From Combretum micranthum (Eukaryota; Streptophyta; Magnoliopsida; Myrtales; Combretaceae), in the NCBI GenBank assembly GCA_024138025.1, contig JAMXBD010001195.1:124001-188000 (forward strand): a DNA stretch of 64,000 nt, read 5' to 3'. The notes beneath the pieces are model-generated. The model did not search any database. It saw nothing but the letters and a program-made list of their open reading frames with translations, and was not told the DNA's origin. Below, in pieces: positions 1 to 12,408 of the stretch (position 1 is its first letter; each line of letters opens with the position of its first letter). Made by a program: the position numbers and the translations under genes.

Positions 1-2100
1 TTTTAAAACTCTCCAAAAATCCATTTCAAGCCCTATCTTCAAGGCAAGGCCCAATTAGGTAAGTTATTACTTACTTTTGCTTTGTTGAGTGAGTAAAATA
101 AATAAGTGTAGTAGTGTTATGTTGGTAAATGTTGTATATGGAGTTGTTAAGCATATTGATGTTAGATAAGTGATGATAATGATAGTTTAAGACTTAAAGT
201 AGAGATATGATGGATTTTGGTTGGTTACCCAAGGTTGATGTGGTGTATAGTTGGCATAGTCTAAATTTGTAGGTATAAAATCATTTTGAAGTTGTAAAAG
301 AAGCCTATAAACATTATATATAAATGAGAAATTTTTTTATGGAAATAAGGTCATAATAAGAAGTTGGAAAGTATAAAATTTTGAAATTGAAAAATACAAC
401 TTAAGTTTACCAGATCATGGATGTGATGGTGGGGGGTGATCTTCTTGGATCACATCATTTTGTCTCATCATGGGTATGATAGAGCTCGTTTTTTTCTCGG
501 ATCAATTTTCTCAAAGTGATCACAAGCATGATCACGACCGTTATTCACATTATAGCCTAGATCATAGGCATGTTGGTGATCGTGTTGAAGATTACGACCT
601 AGGTCATAGCCGTGATTCTTCCCCTATTTCTTATAAAAAAATGAAATAAAATAAAATAAAAACAATAAATAATTAATATATACAATAGAATCTATGTATA
701 TACAAATGCTAGTTTAAGATCTCTTATAAATTCTTAGTCAAGTTAGATCATAGAGTTATGGATTATTGATATACTAAGTTTGTAATACATAGATATATGA
801 ATTAGTTGAGTTTCTGTAGTTGGATAATACTTATGAAAAACTCCTTATATTTCTTAAAGACCTATGAATTGAGGATATGATAACATGAAAATAAGACTTT
901 TAAGTACCAATAGATATTCTTACTTAGTTATATACTTAGTAATATATGTTTGTTGTTTTATAGGAACCTTAAGTCAAGACTCGGCCTTTCCGTTTGACTA
1001 TTATGATGACTAGCCAAGATGCATTAGTGAATAATTGAATCTTCTCACTCTGTTTGTAATTGTAATGTAGCTACATATCAACTTAAATATGATCAAAAAT
1101 TGTTCATATGCATGGGGATTAGGAAATAATTCATATTGTAAGATTGTTTGATTAAATGACAAGTTTTAATGCTAAAAATGATAACTATTTGTTTGATATT
1201 GTTGATTGTCTAGAAATTGGATGGTCACCAAATAATTTGATTTAAATCTTATTTGATTCATAAATAAATCTAAGATGCATTGCACGACATCATAATATTG
1301 CATTGTAAGATATTCACATCATGTATTATTGTTTCTACTCTGTGGTAATGCTTTGTTAAGTCCAGCTAATCTAGTAATGGTTACCATTAGGTCTCTTTCT
1401 CTACAAGAATTAAGTAGATACCGAAAGACGTCACTTGATAAGGGTTGGCTTGAAATGATAATACTTAATGGCGACTCTAAGTACTAAACAAAATTGAGAA
1501 TATAGTATGTATATGTATTTACAAATCATAAGTGAGTTTGAAAATAATTACTCTTTCCTTTTGGGTCTCCTGGACGTGAAATATTTGAGTCGGTCCTTCA
1601 ACCCCTGGAGAAGGCGTAAATCCCATGGTTTTGGATTCCAGTTATCTAAACTATGCTTGTTACATATGCTTGCTAAATTAACCATGTGTGAATCTATCTA
1701 ATTGTGTTAAGATTCTATGATTTATTGAGATTTTGTACTCATACTCCATCAAATTGTTGTCTATAGGAATTAAGAGGGAAAAACCAACACTCAAGAGTTA
1801 TAGCTAATTTAGATATCAAAGAAGTTTGATTGTGAACTTGAGGAAGAATGTTCATATTTGTATTGAACTTTTAGGAGACTAATGTTATAATGGTTTGAGC
1901 CAATGTATGTATACTTTGTGAGATATTTTATTAAAGTGTAATATTGAAGTCTTTTGAAGACAAGACTGTAAATTTATGATGCATTTATCTAGGGCTTTTG
2001 TAAAGTTATTCTTATATGTATGCAATATCCTTCTTGTTCTAATCAACCTTGATCTTGTTTTAAATGTCCACACCACAGTATATTCTAATGGATTTTCAAA
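1..2100. other. AT-rich non-coding start, possibly LTR-derived
   Basis: No gene is recognisable; the two short open frames here match nothing I know. From about 415 to 615 lies a run of near-palindromes built on GATCAC, CATGATC and GTGATC units. A very similar cluster occurs at 60168-60440 inside a probable solo LTR. The first 110 bases also resemble 59800-59860 (a similar GGTAAGTTATT-like stretch followed by T-rich sequence). I infer that this part may come from a related long LTR, but no TG...CA termini could be placed, so the assignment is weak. Confidence 0.3.
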
Positions 2101-3400
2101 CATGTAGCTTTCGGAAAGCCACAGATGGATTAAAATAAATGTTTGTGACTTGCTACATAAATACTACTAGGGTACCCCATGGAGGTGTGATAGAAATCAT
2201 TATTAGTTTTGCAAAATCTCATAAAGTGTTGTCTATTTTTACATGATTTGGTTTATGTGATTACCTGTAAAATTGATCAGTTTGATAAAGATTTATAAGA
2301 AAACATAAAAATGGATAAGCAAATCCCTAATAAAAGATTAGAAAAGTAAAATAATATAACATAAAATAAAACTAAGAACATTAGAAATCATAATTTGAAA
2401 CAAGTTTGTGCGTCTAGCCTAAACATGTGTATGAGACCTATTCATTACACTCGTATATAGATTTAGATGATAATCCTTAAATGTGGGAAAAAAAACCAAC
2501 CAAATAAAAAAAAATCATAAATCAAACCAGACTAAACAAAAAACATGGTTTTTAAAACAATTTGGTTTAGAGAATTTTTAATCTAAACCAATCCGTAAGT
2601 TCATTGTTGATTTGGAAGAGTAAACAAAACTAATACACAAAACCAAACCAAAAAACTTTAGAAAAATATAATATTACTTTACTTATAGCTATAAATTTTT
2701 TTGTAATAATTTATTAAAAGGTTGTATATGTTCTAATAGTTTCATCATGATATCTATTATTTGAATATTGGGTGATATTAATTTATTTTTTAATTATTTT
2801 TTAGGTTCAAGATATATATTATCGTTTGGTGACTTACATTTTTTTTTTTTTTTCTAATCTTTTTAACTTTGTCAAGTATAGATTTGTTTATTTAGTTATG
2901 ACTCTTATTGTATACTAATTATTAAATGTATTTTGTTAGTGGATCACTTTTATTCATGGATGACTTTTGTTGGTAGATATTTTTTTATTTTAGCCAAATT
3001 TGTCAATAGATGATTAAGTGGATGGTTTTATGGAGGTTTATAGATTATAGTTTGCTATATGTATTTAATAAATATACATTGTTGGTGGATGATTGATTGG
3101 TGACTAATAAACTCTATGGATGACTATGGATTATGAGTGTGATGGATTTATAAAGTATTTTATTTTTGATTTACAATATAAATTTTGTAGATTAATTCAA
3201 ATATTTGAATATCTATACAAATATAAAACGTTAGAAAAAAATTTTTCTTTTTAATTAAAATTTTGATATCATTTGTCATCCAAAACAAACCACTACTCAA
3301 GGTTTGAAAATTTTCTAATTGAATCAAACCGTTATTAAGGTTTGGTTTAGTTTGGAATGGAAAAGACTAAACTGTAAATTATGGTTTTGTTTGCCAATAG
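2101..3400. other. AT-rich stretch with no gene
   Basis: No coding sequence is supported. The ends (about 2490-2650 and 3280-3400) carry repeated AACCAAACC/GGTTTGGTTT motifs like those seen in degraded plant DNA transposons, but no terminal inverted repeats or target duplication could be fixed. Confidence 0.4.
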
Positions 3401-3492
3401 TTTTATAGCCTAATGGCATATCCCTTAGTTTTTCAAGTAAGAGATATTATATTCGAATCTCATTTTTTCTATTGTAATGACAAAAAAAAAAT
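3401..3492 (+). repeat. tRNA-derived SINE-like fragment (copy 1)
   Basis: A Pol III A-box-like string (TAGCCTAATGG, 3406-3416) is followed about 33 bases later by a B-box-like string (TATTCGAATCTC, 3450-3461), then a pyrimidine-rich stretch, TATTGTAATGAC and an A10 tract. The same order of blocks occurs at 46610-46710, with roughly two-thirds identity by eye. It is too divergent to be a working tRNA gene; a decayed SINE head and tail is the best reading. No target duplication was found. Confidence 0.5.
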
Positions 3493-3780
3493 CATGATTC
3501 GATTTTATTTTTGTTAAAAATCCAGCCAAACCAATCCATTTACATCTCTAGAAAATAGGTAACTCAATGACATTTATTAACAAGTTCAATTGAATTATCT
3601 CTTTATTAATCGTATCAAGAGCTTCTTACAGAAATCCAATTGTGAGTGGTCATGTCATATCCAGACACGTGCAGGACATTAAATTACCAACCCCAGTTGT
3701 AAGAGGTAATGCATTTAACAATTTCAAATTAATCATCCAAACTTGAAAAATTATCATAATATAAACTTAGTCACCTAAAT

Positions 3781-4030
3781 AATAATATGAGGATTTGGCT
3801 ATGGAGCCGAATTCCGCCACTAAACGCAAGCCAGCCGGCCTTCCTTTAGTAGCATTATTCCACGTGGAGGCGCCGGCAGCTTTTAGGTCAAAAAAGAGGT
3901 GCGATTATGGAGAAGACATAAAGTGAAGGCCAAGCAACAAATGATCCCCCGGCCACATTTCAGCTTTAGTTGAAGCTTCTAGTTGGATCGCCCAGTCAAG
4001 TCACTCACCTAATCCTTCTAATTTAAAATT
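3781..4030 (+). other. GC-richer islet with 41-codon open frame
   Basis: This stretch is clearly more GC-rich than its surroundings. It contains a palindromic G-box (CCACGTGG, about 3862-3869) and an ATG frame at 3801-3926 encoding 41 residues (begins MEPNSATKRK, ends GEDIK). I do not recognise the peptide. It could be a small gene, an orphaned first exon, or a captured gene fragment; nothing nearby continues it. Confidence 0.2.
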
Positions 4031-4552
4031 CACAATGACATAATCAATCTAATTATTACAAAAAAGAAAAAAGAGAGAGGGTTTAAGTTTCTGGGTTTTG
4101 TTTTAAAACCATAAATAAGAAAATTCAAAGCTTTGATTTGTATGAGGCCACATCGGTTGCATTTGTTTAATTGGGTTCATCTATAATTTTCAGTACGCTG
4201 ATTATGTGTTTTTATGAAAGGAGCAATGCGATACCTGTAAAGTTTCATTTAGTAGCCTCTAATATGTAAATTTACTAGGAGGTATCATTATTATTCTTTT
4301 CATTAAACAAAACATAGGAATTTTTAAAACTATTCTATTTAGGAAATCAATTTTTACAATTTTTAACTCAGTAATTACATCGTAAACATTTCTCGAGCAG
4401 CATGACCCAACATTGGTCACTTCGCCTGTATCTATACTTCACTGAACCTTTTTATATTAAAAATAATTAAACATATTATTTTATTTTTAATTATTTTATT
4501 AATGATACATATCTATGTCATAAATTTTAAAAATAAATAATTTTTTTAAATA
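4031..4552. other. No gene seen
   Basis: AT-rich non-coding sequence with no recognisable element. Confidence 0.5.
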
Positions 4553-4838
4553 AATTAATTGTTTTTTAAATTTTTTAACTAGATATGTGTTAGTCATTAG
4601 AATAAAATTAAATTTTTCATAATATGTTTCAATTGTTATGTTATCTATAAGTAAGATAGATTTTAGAATTTAAACTCTAGTATTCTAACTTAAAAAAAAA
4701 TTAATTGTTGTAAAATTTTTTTACTTAAATATGTGTTATTCATTAGAATAAAATTAGATTTTTCATAATATATTTTAATTATTATGTTATCTATAAGTAA
4801 GATAGATTTTAAAATTTAATCTCTAGTATTCTAGCTTT
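4553..4838. repeat. Tandem duplication, period about 146 bp
   Basis: Two adjacent copies begin with AATTAATTGTT (4553 and about 4699) and share the string ATGTTATCTATAAGTAAGAT and the ending TCTAGTATTCTA. Identity is high by eye. There is no coding content. Confidence 0.75.
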
Positions 4839-6294
4839 TGCATATTTCTTTTTCATTTGTCTTACTAATTAATCTACTTCTATTATTTAGTTACTTATTG
4901 ATTTATATAATTGGTAATATGTTAGTTAGAAGCATACAACAAATTACATTTTTTATGTCTTATATTGAGATAAAGCCTAAAATATCATTATAGTTCAAGA
5001 TAATTCAAAAAAATGAGACTAGTCATAGTTATAATTTTATAATAGATGAAATCTTTTCCTTCCTATAAGTTTTACATATTTATTTGATAAATGATTAATT
5101 CTAAATATTGTTGTTTATATTTGCATTAGTGATAAGAAATATGTAATCAAACTTTTTCGATAGAATATATTTTTTATTTTATGAGAAAAGGTTCGAATCG
5201 TAAACCGAATCGTAACGGACCGTATTTTTTCACTCCATAACCCACCTTCCGCCTATCTGGAATGGCTACCTACCTCGATACAAGCACAATCATGCAAAAT
5301 TATTACAATAGCCAAGTATATATATCAAGGTCATTAATAACTTACTTAATAACAACCATAGAATAAACAGATAGTTATCCATCTTATTTTTCCATAAACA
5401 GCAATTTCGGTGTTTTCATCTCCAAAACATCCTAAATTTAAATTAATAATTAATTTCATAATTTGTTCCATAGTTTATTTTTAATCCGATTTTCAGATTG
5501 TCCTACAATCTAAGAATATATATCTCTATAATAAAATTTGGATTTATCTATATAATAATTTAGCAATCAAGTAAATTCGATCAACTTAATTAAGTAAATG
5601 GTTGACTAGATTGCACCGAATCTACTAATAAAAAACCAAGGTCAATAAGTGGTCACCTAATTAATAATCAGGTTAGCCGAAATTCTAGCTAAGTTAGCCA
5701 ATCTGTTCAATTAAATTTATGTTTTATTTTTTCTCACCCCTATACAATTTTTCCTAGCATAAATTTTGGATTTTAATCTACTAGCGTGTAAATCACCTGC
5801 GCTGTGTGTAAAAAAGAAAAAAAATGTGCGTAAATGGTTTTTATCACAAAAAATTAAGAGAGAGGATAGAGAAAAAGAGAAAGAGTAGAGTATATAAAAA
5901 ATAACTATCAAAACTTTGCTTTTAAATTTTTGACATAAATACTAACTTTTGCTTAATAATAATAGATAATCTTACGGAGTGCTATGCCACTAATATAACC
6001 AACGTTATCAATATTTATAGTGTTGCTTTCTTAATTGTAAATTGGTGGAGATTTACGAAAGAAAATTCTAAATCCCATTAATTTTCCTATGCATATGTTC
6101 AAATGGTGTTCTTTATCAACGTATTTTATTCCATTTGTCAATAGCTATTGGAGTACTTTTGAAGTTGCTCCTTCGAATGTGCAAAAAACGTAAAAAAATC
6201 AATAGCTTCGTTTCTTTTTAATTTAGGTAGAACCAAAGCTTAAACGGAGAAGCATGTGGAGGGTTAATCCAATACTTTGTCCAGTTTTGTAGTT
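4839..6294. other. No gene seen
   Basis: AT-rich non-coding sequence between the tandem duplication and the Copia insertion site. The open frame near 5717-5911 on the minus strand is low-complexity and not credible as a gene. Confidence 0.5.
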
Positions 6295-6299
6295 CTTGC

Positions 6300-6877
6300 T
6301 GTTAAAATTTTAAACATCAAAAGCGAAAGCGATTAACAATACGATCCTAATAGAACATTAAATTAACCAAATCAACAATCATGGTATAATTAAAAGTTAC
6401 AGTAAAATGAAAAGAAAACTTACTTAAAGAATCCATCACGATAATTTAATATCCAAGTAATAATATATGTTTTCCTATGCCAAATCCGTAACACTTAAAT
6501 TCGCCCTTTGATGATATAAGGACTTGATTGATTCTTGATTTTTGAATCAAACCTTAAAAGCAGTGTGTTTTTTTTTTTTTTTTTTTTATGGCCCAATATA
6601 TAACTTCCATTACGAAGAGTCATGACTTTTAATTTAAATGACATGACTTTTCACGAAAGGATATCTTGATGGGAGGTATTCATTAATGATTCATGAAGAG
6701 ATATGACTTTTACTAATATACAAAACACACTAAATTACTTAAATTTTAACGAATTGGCACTGAGGGATTTACACCCGATAATTGTCTCTTAGATACTACA
6801 CTAATCATGTGTGTATGACGATAACAATTATCAATACTTAAAATATATGAATCAATTAGAAATTAAAATTTCTAACA
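6300..6877 (-). repeat. 3' LTR of the 6.3-13.0 kb Copia element
   Basis: 578 bp, pairing with 12409-12993. It begins TGTTAAAATTTTAAAC and ends AAAATTTCTAACA. About a dozen substitutions and several 1-4 bp indels separate it from its partner, including a CACC-type difference near the right end. Confidence 0.95.
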
Positions 6878-6887
6878 TTCTCCCACT
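6878..6887 (-). other. Polypurine tract of the Copia element
   Basis: Read on the minus strand the sequence is AGTGGGAGAA, directly next to the 3' LTR. This is the usual place and composition for the plus-strand primer. Confidence 0.8.
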
Positions 6888-7228
6888 TGATTCATATATG
6901 ACAAGTATACAACATTAACATAATTTGAGCTCACTTAAATAATGTCGTATATAAGTCACAACTTCGTAGAACTAAACCGACCGAATCATGGGGTCACTGC
7001 CTGATAAACGTCCCGATTCGTTCCATGTATCACAAGTCAATTCAATTCAAACAGTCACAATTTGATAAAGTAGACACCCGAAAAATACCTTATCCCACAA
7101 TGTCTTAAAATAGACCCAATATCATAATCATAATAAAATATGCATAATTGAAATAGATTCATAGATTAGCAAATCAAACAAACATCGATCTAGAGTATCA
7201 CATAAACATAAATGTGCTAAACATAAAT

Positions 7229-8723
7229 TCATACATGTATGACCAATAATCCATATACAAGGACTTTCCCGACTACTTCCACTATTTTACTAACATGGCC
7301 AATAAATGTTTTAGGAGCTAGTCCTTTAGTCAACGGATCCGCAATCATATCATTGGTGCCAATGTGCACTATTTGAACTCTTTGATTTTGCACCTCTTCT
7401 TTGACAGATAGAAACTTTAAATCCATATGCTTGGCACCCTTGGAGTATCTATCGTTCTTAGAGAAGAATACAGCTGCCGCATTATCACAATAAATCCTCA
7501 TTGGTTTGGCAATGGTATCAACGATGCCTAAACCATCAACAAAATTGCGCAGCCACAACGATTGAACTGTAGCTTCAAAGCATGCTACAAATTCAGCCTC
7601 CATAGTGGAAGTAGCAATGACAGACTGCTTACCACTCTTCCATGAGACAGCTCCATCAGCTAGAAGGAACAAATAGCCAAATGTGGATTTTCGGGTATCC
7701 GAACATCCGGCATAGTCTGAGTCCGAGTAACCAACAACCTCAAGGTTACTAGTTCTTCTATATGTGAGCATGTGATCCTTAGTGCCTTGTAAGTACCTTA
7801 AAACTTTCTTTGCAGCTCTCCAATGAAACAGTCCGGGATTTGATTGATAACGACCCAACATACCGACCGCAAAGCTTATATCCGGCCTAGTACAAGTCTG
7901 AGCATACATCAAACTCCCGACTAAAGAAGCATAAGGGATATTATCCATTTCTTTACGCTCCAAATCGTTCTTGGGACATTGGGATAGACTGAAATTGTCC
8001 CTTTCTGGATGGGAACTGGACTAGGTGCACATGATTCCATCTTAAATCTTTCTAGAACTTTGTTGATGTAAGCCTTTTGAGACAATCCCAAAATTCCTTG
8101 TGATCTATCCCGAAATATTTCTATTCCGATCACATAGAAGCCTCACCCATATCCTTCATCTCAAAGTTGCTAGAAAGGTAATCCTTAACATCATGCAATA
8201 ACCCACGATCACTAGCGGCAAGAAGAATATCATCTACATACAACACAAGGATTATAAACTTGCTTCCCATAACCTTCATGTAGATACACCGGTCAACGGT
8301 CATTTCTACAAACCCATATGACAATACATCATTAAACTTCAAGTACCATTGTCTAGAAGCTTGTTTTAATCCATAGATTGATTTCTTCAACCTACATACC
8401 AGATTTCCTTCACTTGTGGTCTCAAAACCTTGAGGTTGATCCATATATACCTCTTCTTCCAAATCTCCATTGAGAAAGGCTGTTTTAACATCCATTTGGT
8501 GAAGCTCAAGATCAAAATGAGCCACCAAAGCCATTACAATCCTTAAAGAGTCCTTTCTAGAAACCGGAGAGAAAGTCTCTTTGTAGTCAATGCCATCCTT
8601 TTGAGTATAACCTTTGGCAACAAGTCTGGCTTTGTACCTCTCGACATTGCCCTTAGAGTCTCGCTTGGTCTTAAAGACCCACTTACAGCCGACTCTTTTA
8701 GAATCCTTCGGCAATTCCGTCAT
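7229..8723 (-). pseudogene. Copia reverse transcriptase and RNase H (frameshifted)
   Basis: This holds the 3' half of pol. The upstream piece (8723 down to 8130) carries Copia RT features: GCKWVFKTKRD near its start, QMDVKTAFLNGDL, YGLKQASRQWY, and the catalytic YVDD at 8240-8229. The reading frame then shifts near 8130 (piece 8133-7921) and again near 7960. The last piece (7963 down to 7229) carries the Copia RNase H signatures SLMYAQTCTRPDI, GYSDSDYAGC and ADPLTKGL. In an active element this enzyme copies the genomic RNA into DNA inside virus-like particles. Catalytic residues are still visible, but at least two frameshifts separate RT from RNase H, so only non-functional fragments could be made. 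Confidence 0.9.
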
Positions 8724-8772
8724 TTCCCAACATTGTTGTCATCCATAGATTTCAACTCTTCCTTCATGGCCA

Positions 8773-8994
8773 TCAACCACTTATCGAATTTTTACCGCTC
8801 ATGGCTTGGTCAAAAGAGACCGGGTCATTATCAATGCTCAAGTCACTTTCATGCTCAAGTGCATAAACTATATAGTCATTCGAAATAGCCGATCTTTTCT
8901 CTCTAGTAGACCTCCTTAATACTATTTCTTCTTGAGGTTGCACTTGCTCATTAACTTGAGTATTTTCCTCCTCTTCTTGAACAATGGCATCCAT
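8773..8994 (-). pseudogene. Copia linker between integrase and RT
   Basis: This fragment encodes an acidic and basic mixed segment containing VLRRSTREKRSAISNDYIVY. That matches the variable linker just upstream of RT in Copia polyproteins (RRSxRxR followed by a tyrosine-containing DY/EY motif). It is separated from the RT piece by a further frame break near 8770-8725. Confidence 0.7.
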
Positions 8995-9159
8995 AATTGG
9001 GTTTGGAGCATTATTTGTTGTTGTTCCATATTCATGCCTTGTGGCTGTGCTACAATAATAGGAACATCAACTTGAGATGGATCATTGATGATTTTGGTCC
9101 ATCAATGACTCTCTTATCTCTACATCACGTGCTCCCACACTCCCACGACTTTGCCATTT

Positions 9160-10030
9160 TCAATGAAGCGAGCATTCCCACTCTACAATTCTCGTACTAT
9201 GGTTAGGGCAATAGAATCTATACCCTTTTGACCTCTCCGGATATCCAATGAAATAACCACTAATGGTCCTGGAATCCAACTTCTTTTCATGTGGATTATA
9301 TATCCTCACTTCGGCTTGACAGCCCCACACGTGAAGATGTCTTAAACTAGGCTTCCTAGATGTCCACAGTTCATAAGGTGTCTTAAGAACTGCTTTACTA
9401 GGTACCCTATTCAATATGTATGCGGCTGTCCTCAATGCATACATCCACAATGAAACAGGTATAGAACTATCATTCACCATACTCCTTACCATTTCCATCA
9501 ATGTACGATTACGCCTTTCTGCTACACCATTTTGATGTGGCGATCCGGGCATTGTATACTGCGCACAAATGCCCTTGGACTCAAGGAGTTTCTTAAATGG
9601 ACCTGGAATTTGTCCAACTTCCGATGTCTTTCCATAATATTCACCACCTCTATCGGAACGTATTACCTTAACCTTTCTATTTAACTGCCTCTCAACCTCT
9701 GTAATGAATATCTCAAGGACATCAACCGATTGAGTTTTTCATGCAGTAAATAAGGTAACAATACCTAGAGTAATCATCAATGAAGGTGATGAAATACCTC
9801 TCACCGCCCCAAGGTACATCGAAAGGACCACAAATATCTGTATGTATTAAATCAAGTAATCCACTACTCCTTGTGGCAGCCTGTTTTGATACATGTTTGG
9901 TTTGCTTACCCTTAATGCAATCCACACAAGTATCATTCCAATCGGTAAAATCCAATTGAGACAAAACTCCCTTTTAATTAGCCTCAAAATCCTCTCTTTG
10001 GATATATGACCGAGTCTTTTATGCCACAAG
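9160..10030 (-). pseudogene. Copia GAG-pre-integrase and integrase (frameshifted)
   Basis: Reading down from 10030, the GAG-pre-integrase motif WHKRLGHISKERIL is followed in another frame by DTCVDCIKGK, completing the HHCC zinc-binding module. HTDICGPF supplies the first catalytic Asp. SDRGGEYYGK near 9655 supplies the second Asp, and NGVAERRNRTL (about 9530-9500) the Glu of the DDE triad. The frame is broken near 9990, near 9720 and near 9555. Between 9160 and 8995 the frame is lost again before the RT linker. The protein family inserts the cDNA into the host genome; this copy cannot be translated whole. Confidence 0.88.
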
Positions 10031-10399
10031 TCAGCAGAAGATCATTAAGTGCATTCCTTTTCATACCAACATCACATTCAACATCAACATTAAACAGGGA
10101 ATTAACAAAAGTAGAATTCAGATTGAAACAATACAAAGTATCCAACAATAAACCAGTACCACAAAGGTTTGTTCCACGATACAATGAAAAACAACCATGT
10201 CCAATCCTAAAATCAAATCCTAAAACATCCAACTAGAAACGAAACAAGATTTCTAGAGCAATCAGGAACATATAACACTTCTCTAGATCAAGGCAATAGC
10301 CCGTATCTAACACAATTCTATATGTCCCTACACCTTCAATTCTAGCTTTCATCCTGTTTCCCATAAATAGAAAGCTTTCACTTTCCGGCATTCGGTGGA

Positions 10400-10600
10400 G
10401 ATTAGGTAACCCTGCATAACATTAGAAACATGAGTGGTTGCACCAGTATCAAGCCACCAAGTATTAGAAGGTACCTCAATCAGATTTGATTCAAAGCATA
10501 CGGAAAAAATGTATACCTCTCTTCAAACCATGCCTTCCTCTTTAGGCAATCGGCCTTCTTGTGCCCAGGTTTGTTGCAAAAGAAACATTTCAGAATCTTT
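10400..10600 (-). pseudogene. Copia protease active site and gag zinc knuckle
   Basis: On the minus strand 10587-10546 encodes CFFCNKPGHKKADC, a CX2CX4HX4C nucleic-acid-binding knuckle. About 95 bases further on, 10450-10439 encodes DTGA, the aspartic protease active-site motif, within WWLDTGATTH. This is the normal gag-to-protease junction of Copia elements. The frame downstream towards the pre-integrase region is disrupted. Confidence 0.88.
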
Positions 10601-10630
10601 TCAACTTCCTTGCCCTTTACCGGCTGCACC

Positions 10631-11342
10631 TTAAATGGTGCTTTCCCTTGTTCTTCCATTTCTTACTTGGAGCTTTGCCGCCACTAGAACCAGCATTTGA
10701 TTTACCATAATAGGCAAAGTTGGCTTGGGGAATTTTGACCTTAAGTCTTCCCTTTGCCTTGCCTCCTCTTGCATGAGCATGGCCTTAGTATCCGAAAGAG
10801 ACCATTTTTCCTTAAGTTGGTTGTAAGTTCTCCGAAATTGCTTGAAATCATCACCCTTACATGATTTTAGCAAAACTCAACCAACACCTCTCACCAAGAT
10901 CCATATCCAAACTCTTAAGCCGGTTGTAGGTATTCACCATGTGAGTAATATGTTCCTCCATTGACTGAGCTATGGTCTCTATTTGATAAATCATTAATAA
11001 GAGTAGCAACAACAGACTTATCTACAATGTCTGTCATAGTACACTTCTTAATTTCAGCCACAAATTCCCTCACATTTTCAGTCTTGGGCTGGGAAGGTTT
11101 AACATTAGGCGCTATGCTAAGCTTAAGAAAGCTCATCATAAGCCTATTCGACCTCTCCCAGTTCTCCCACATTTCTTGTCTGCCTCCGAACTAGTATCGT
11201 CGGTTTAGTGGGCTCATCCATAATTAGAGCTGAATCGAGTCCCAAAAGGCCAGCATTTAGCTTGACATATCATCCAGTCATCATAGTTTTGCCCATTAAA
11301 CTTGATACCATTGGCAGTCACATTATAGATCGCTGCAAACAT
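10631..11342 (-). pseudogene. Copia gag (broken)
   Basis: The gag frame probably starts at ATG 11342-11340 (MFAAIYNVTANG...). A frame break follows near 11250-11180, then 11172-10915 (motif ENVREFVAEIKK) and 10873-10631 (motif FRRTYNQLKEKWSLSDT), each in its own frame. Gag would form the particle shell; the segments are in the correct order but need at least two frameshift corrections to be continuous. Confidence 0.8.
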
Positions 11343-12393
11343 TTACATCTCACATATTAATTGCTTTGAATTTAAACCACAATTCAGACTATAATATATA
11401 TATATATATATACCAAAATATTGCATTTAAATTCACCTTTGGGCTAAATCTAAACACAACTAACAATCACTAAATATGCATCATTCATATAACATATATA
11501 AGGTCAATCACAAAATTTAATTTAACATACAAGTCATCTTTGGATGTACACTATATATTAATTAAATAAGGTTCATAACCTACTTCAATTGTTATTAACA
11601 TGAGTAAGATCTACCTTTGGGTAACCGTATAACTACATGTTAATAACTATAAATGTTTATTATTCTTAAATGTCATTTATGATGCTATATCAAATAAACA
11701 TTTATAAACATAATTTAAATCATTTAATGAACTCCGAGTGGGCCACTTTGGTGACTAACGCACTCACTAAAATATTAAAGATTTAAATCATATAAACTTA
11801 AATTATTAAGTTTAATAATATCATTACAATACTTAAATTAATGAAATATTAAATTAATACCTCTATATAAAAGACTACTCTTTAATATCTTTTATTCTTA
11901 ATTTATTAACTTATTTCTTAAAGCTCAAATAATAACATATAACATTTACATTATTAAATTGGTTTTATGTGAAAAGATTTGCATATACAATTCCTGAAAT
12001 TTGCATAAGCCATATATGCACATGCACTTCAATTCTTTTCACAGACAGCATGCATTCATAGGTTACTCATATTGATGACGCATGCATAGCCCACATTCCG
12101 ATTTCATCACAATTTGAATCGACAATTGGTCAATTAAAACAAGCAGCAACATTTTATATAAAACTATTCAAAATCACAATTCTGAGAACAATTGAATTCA
12201 CACGATGAATGCCGAACTATCAATTCAAATATTCAACCGAAATTTAAATTCAAAATTAAAACCCAACATTACTCAATTTAATTATGCCATAAACAGTTAA
12301 TTTAAAACATCAATTAACTATAATCAACTTTAATTGAGAAAATACCCAAATTCGCATAAACCCTAAATTGGTAATTTAATTTCTATTAGACCC
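11343..12393 (-). other. 5' untranslated leader of the Copia element
   Basis: About 1 kb of non-coding sequence lies between the primer site and the gag start. It contains a short TA microsatellite near 11394-11413. No conserved motifs beyond AT-richness were recognised. Confidence 0.6.
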
Positions 12394-12405
12394 GCTCTGA
12401 TACCA
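12394..12405 (-). other. Primer-binding site (initiator tRNA-Met)
   Basis: Minus-strand sequence TGGTATCAGAGC lies three bases from the 5' LTR. It is the standard complement of the plant initiator Met tRNA 3' end and fixes the element's orientation as leftward. Confidence 0.93.
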
Positions 12406-12408
12406 AAA

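Noticed and set aside
5185..5200. GGTTCGAATC resembling a tRNA or SINE B box
   Set aside because: No A box at the right distance and no cloverleaf; the surrounding sequence is simple AT-rich DNA.
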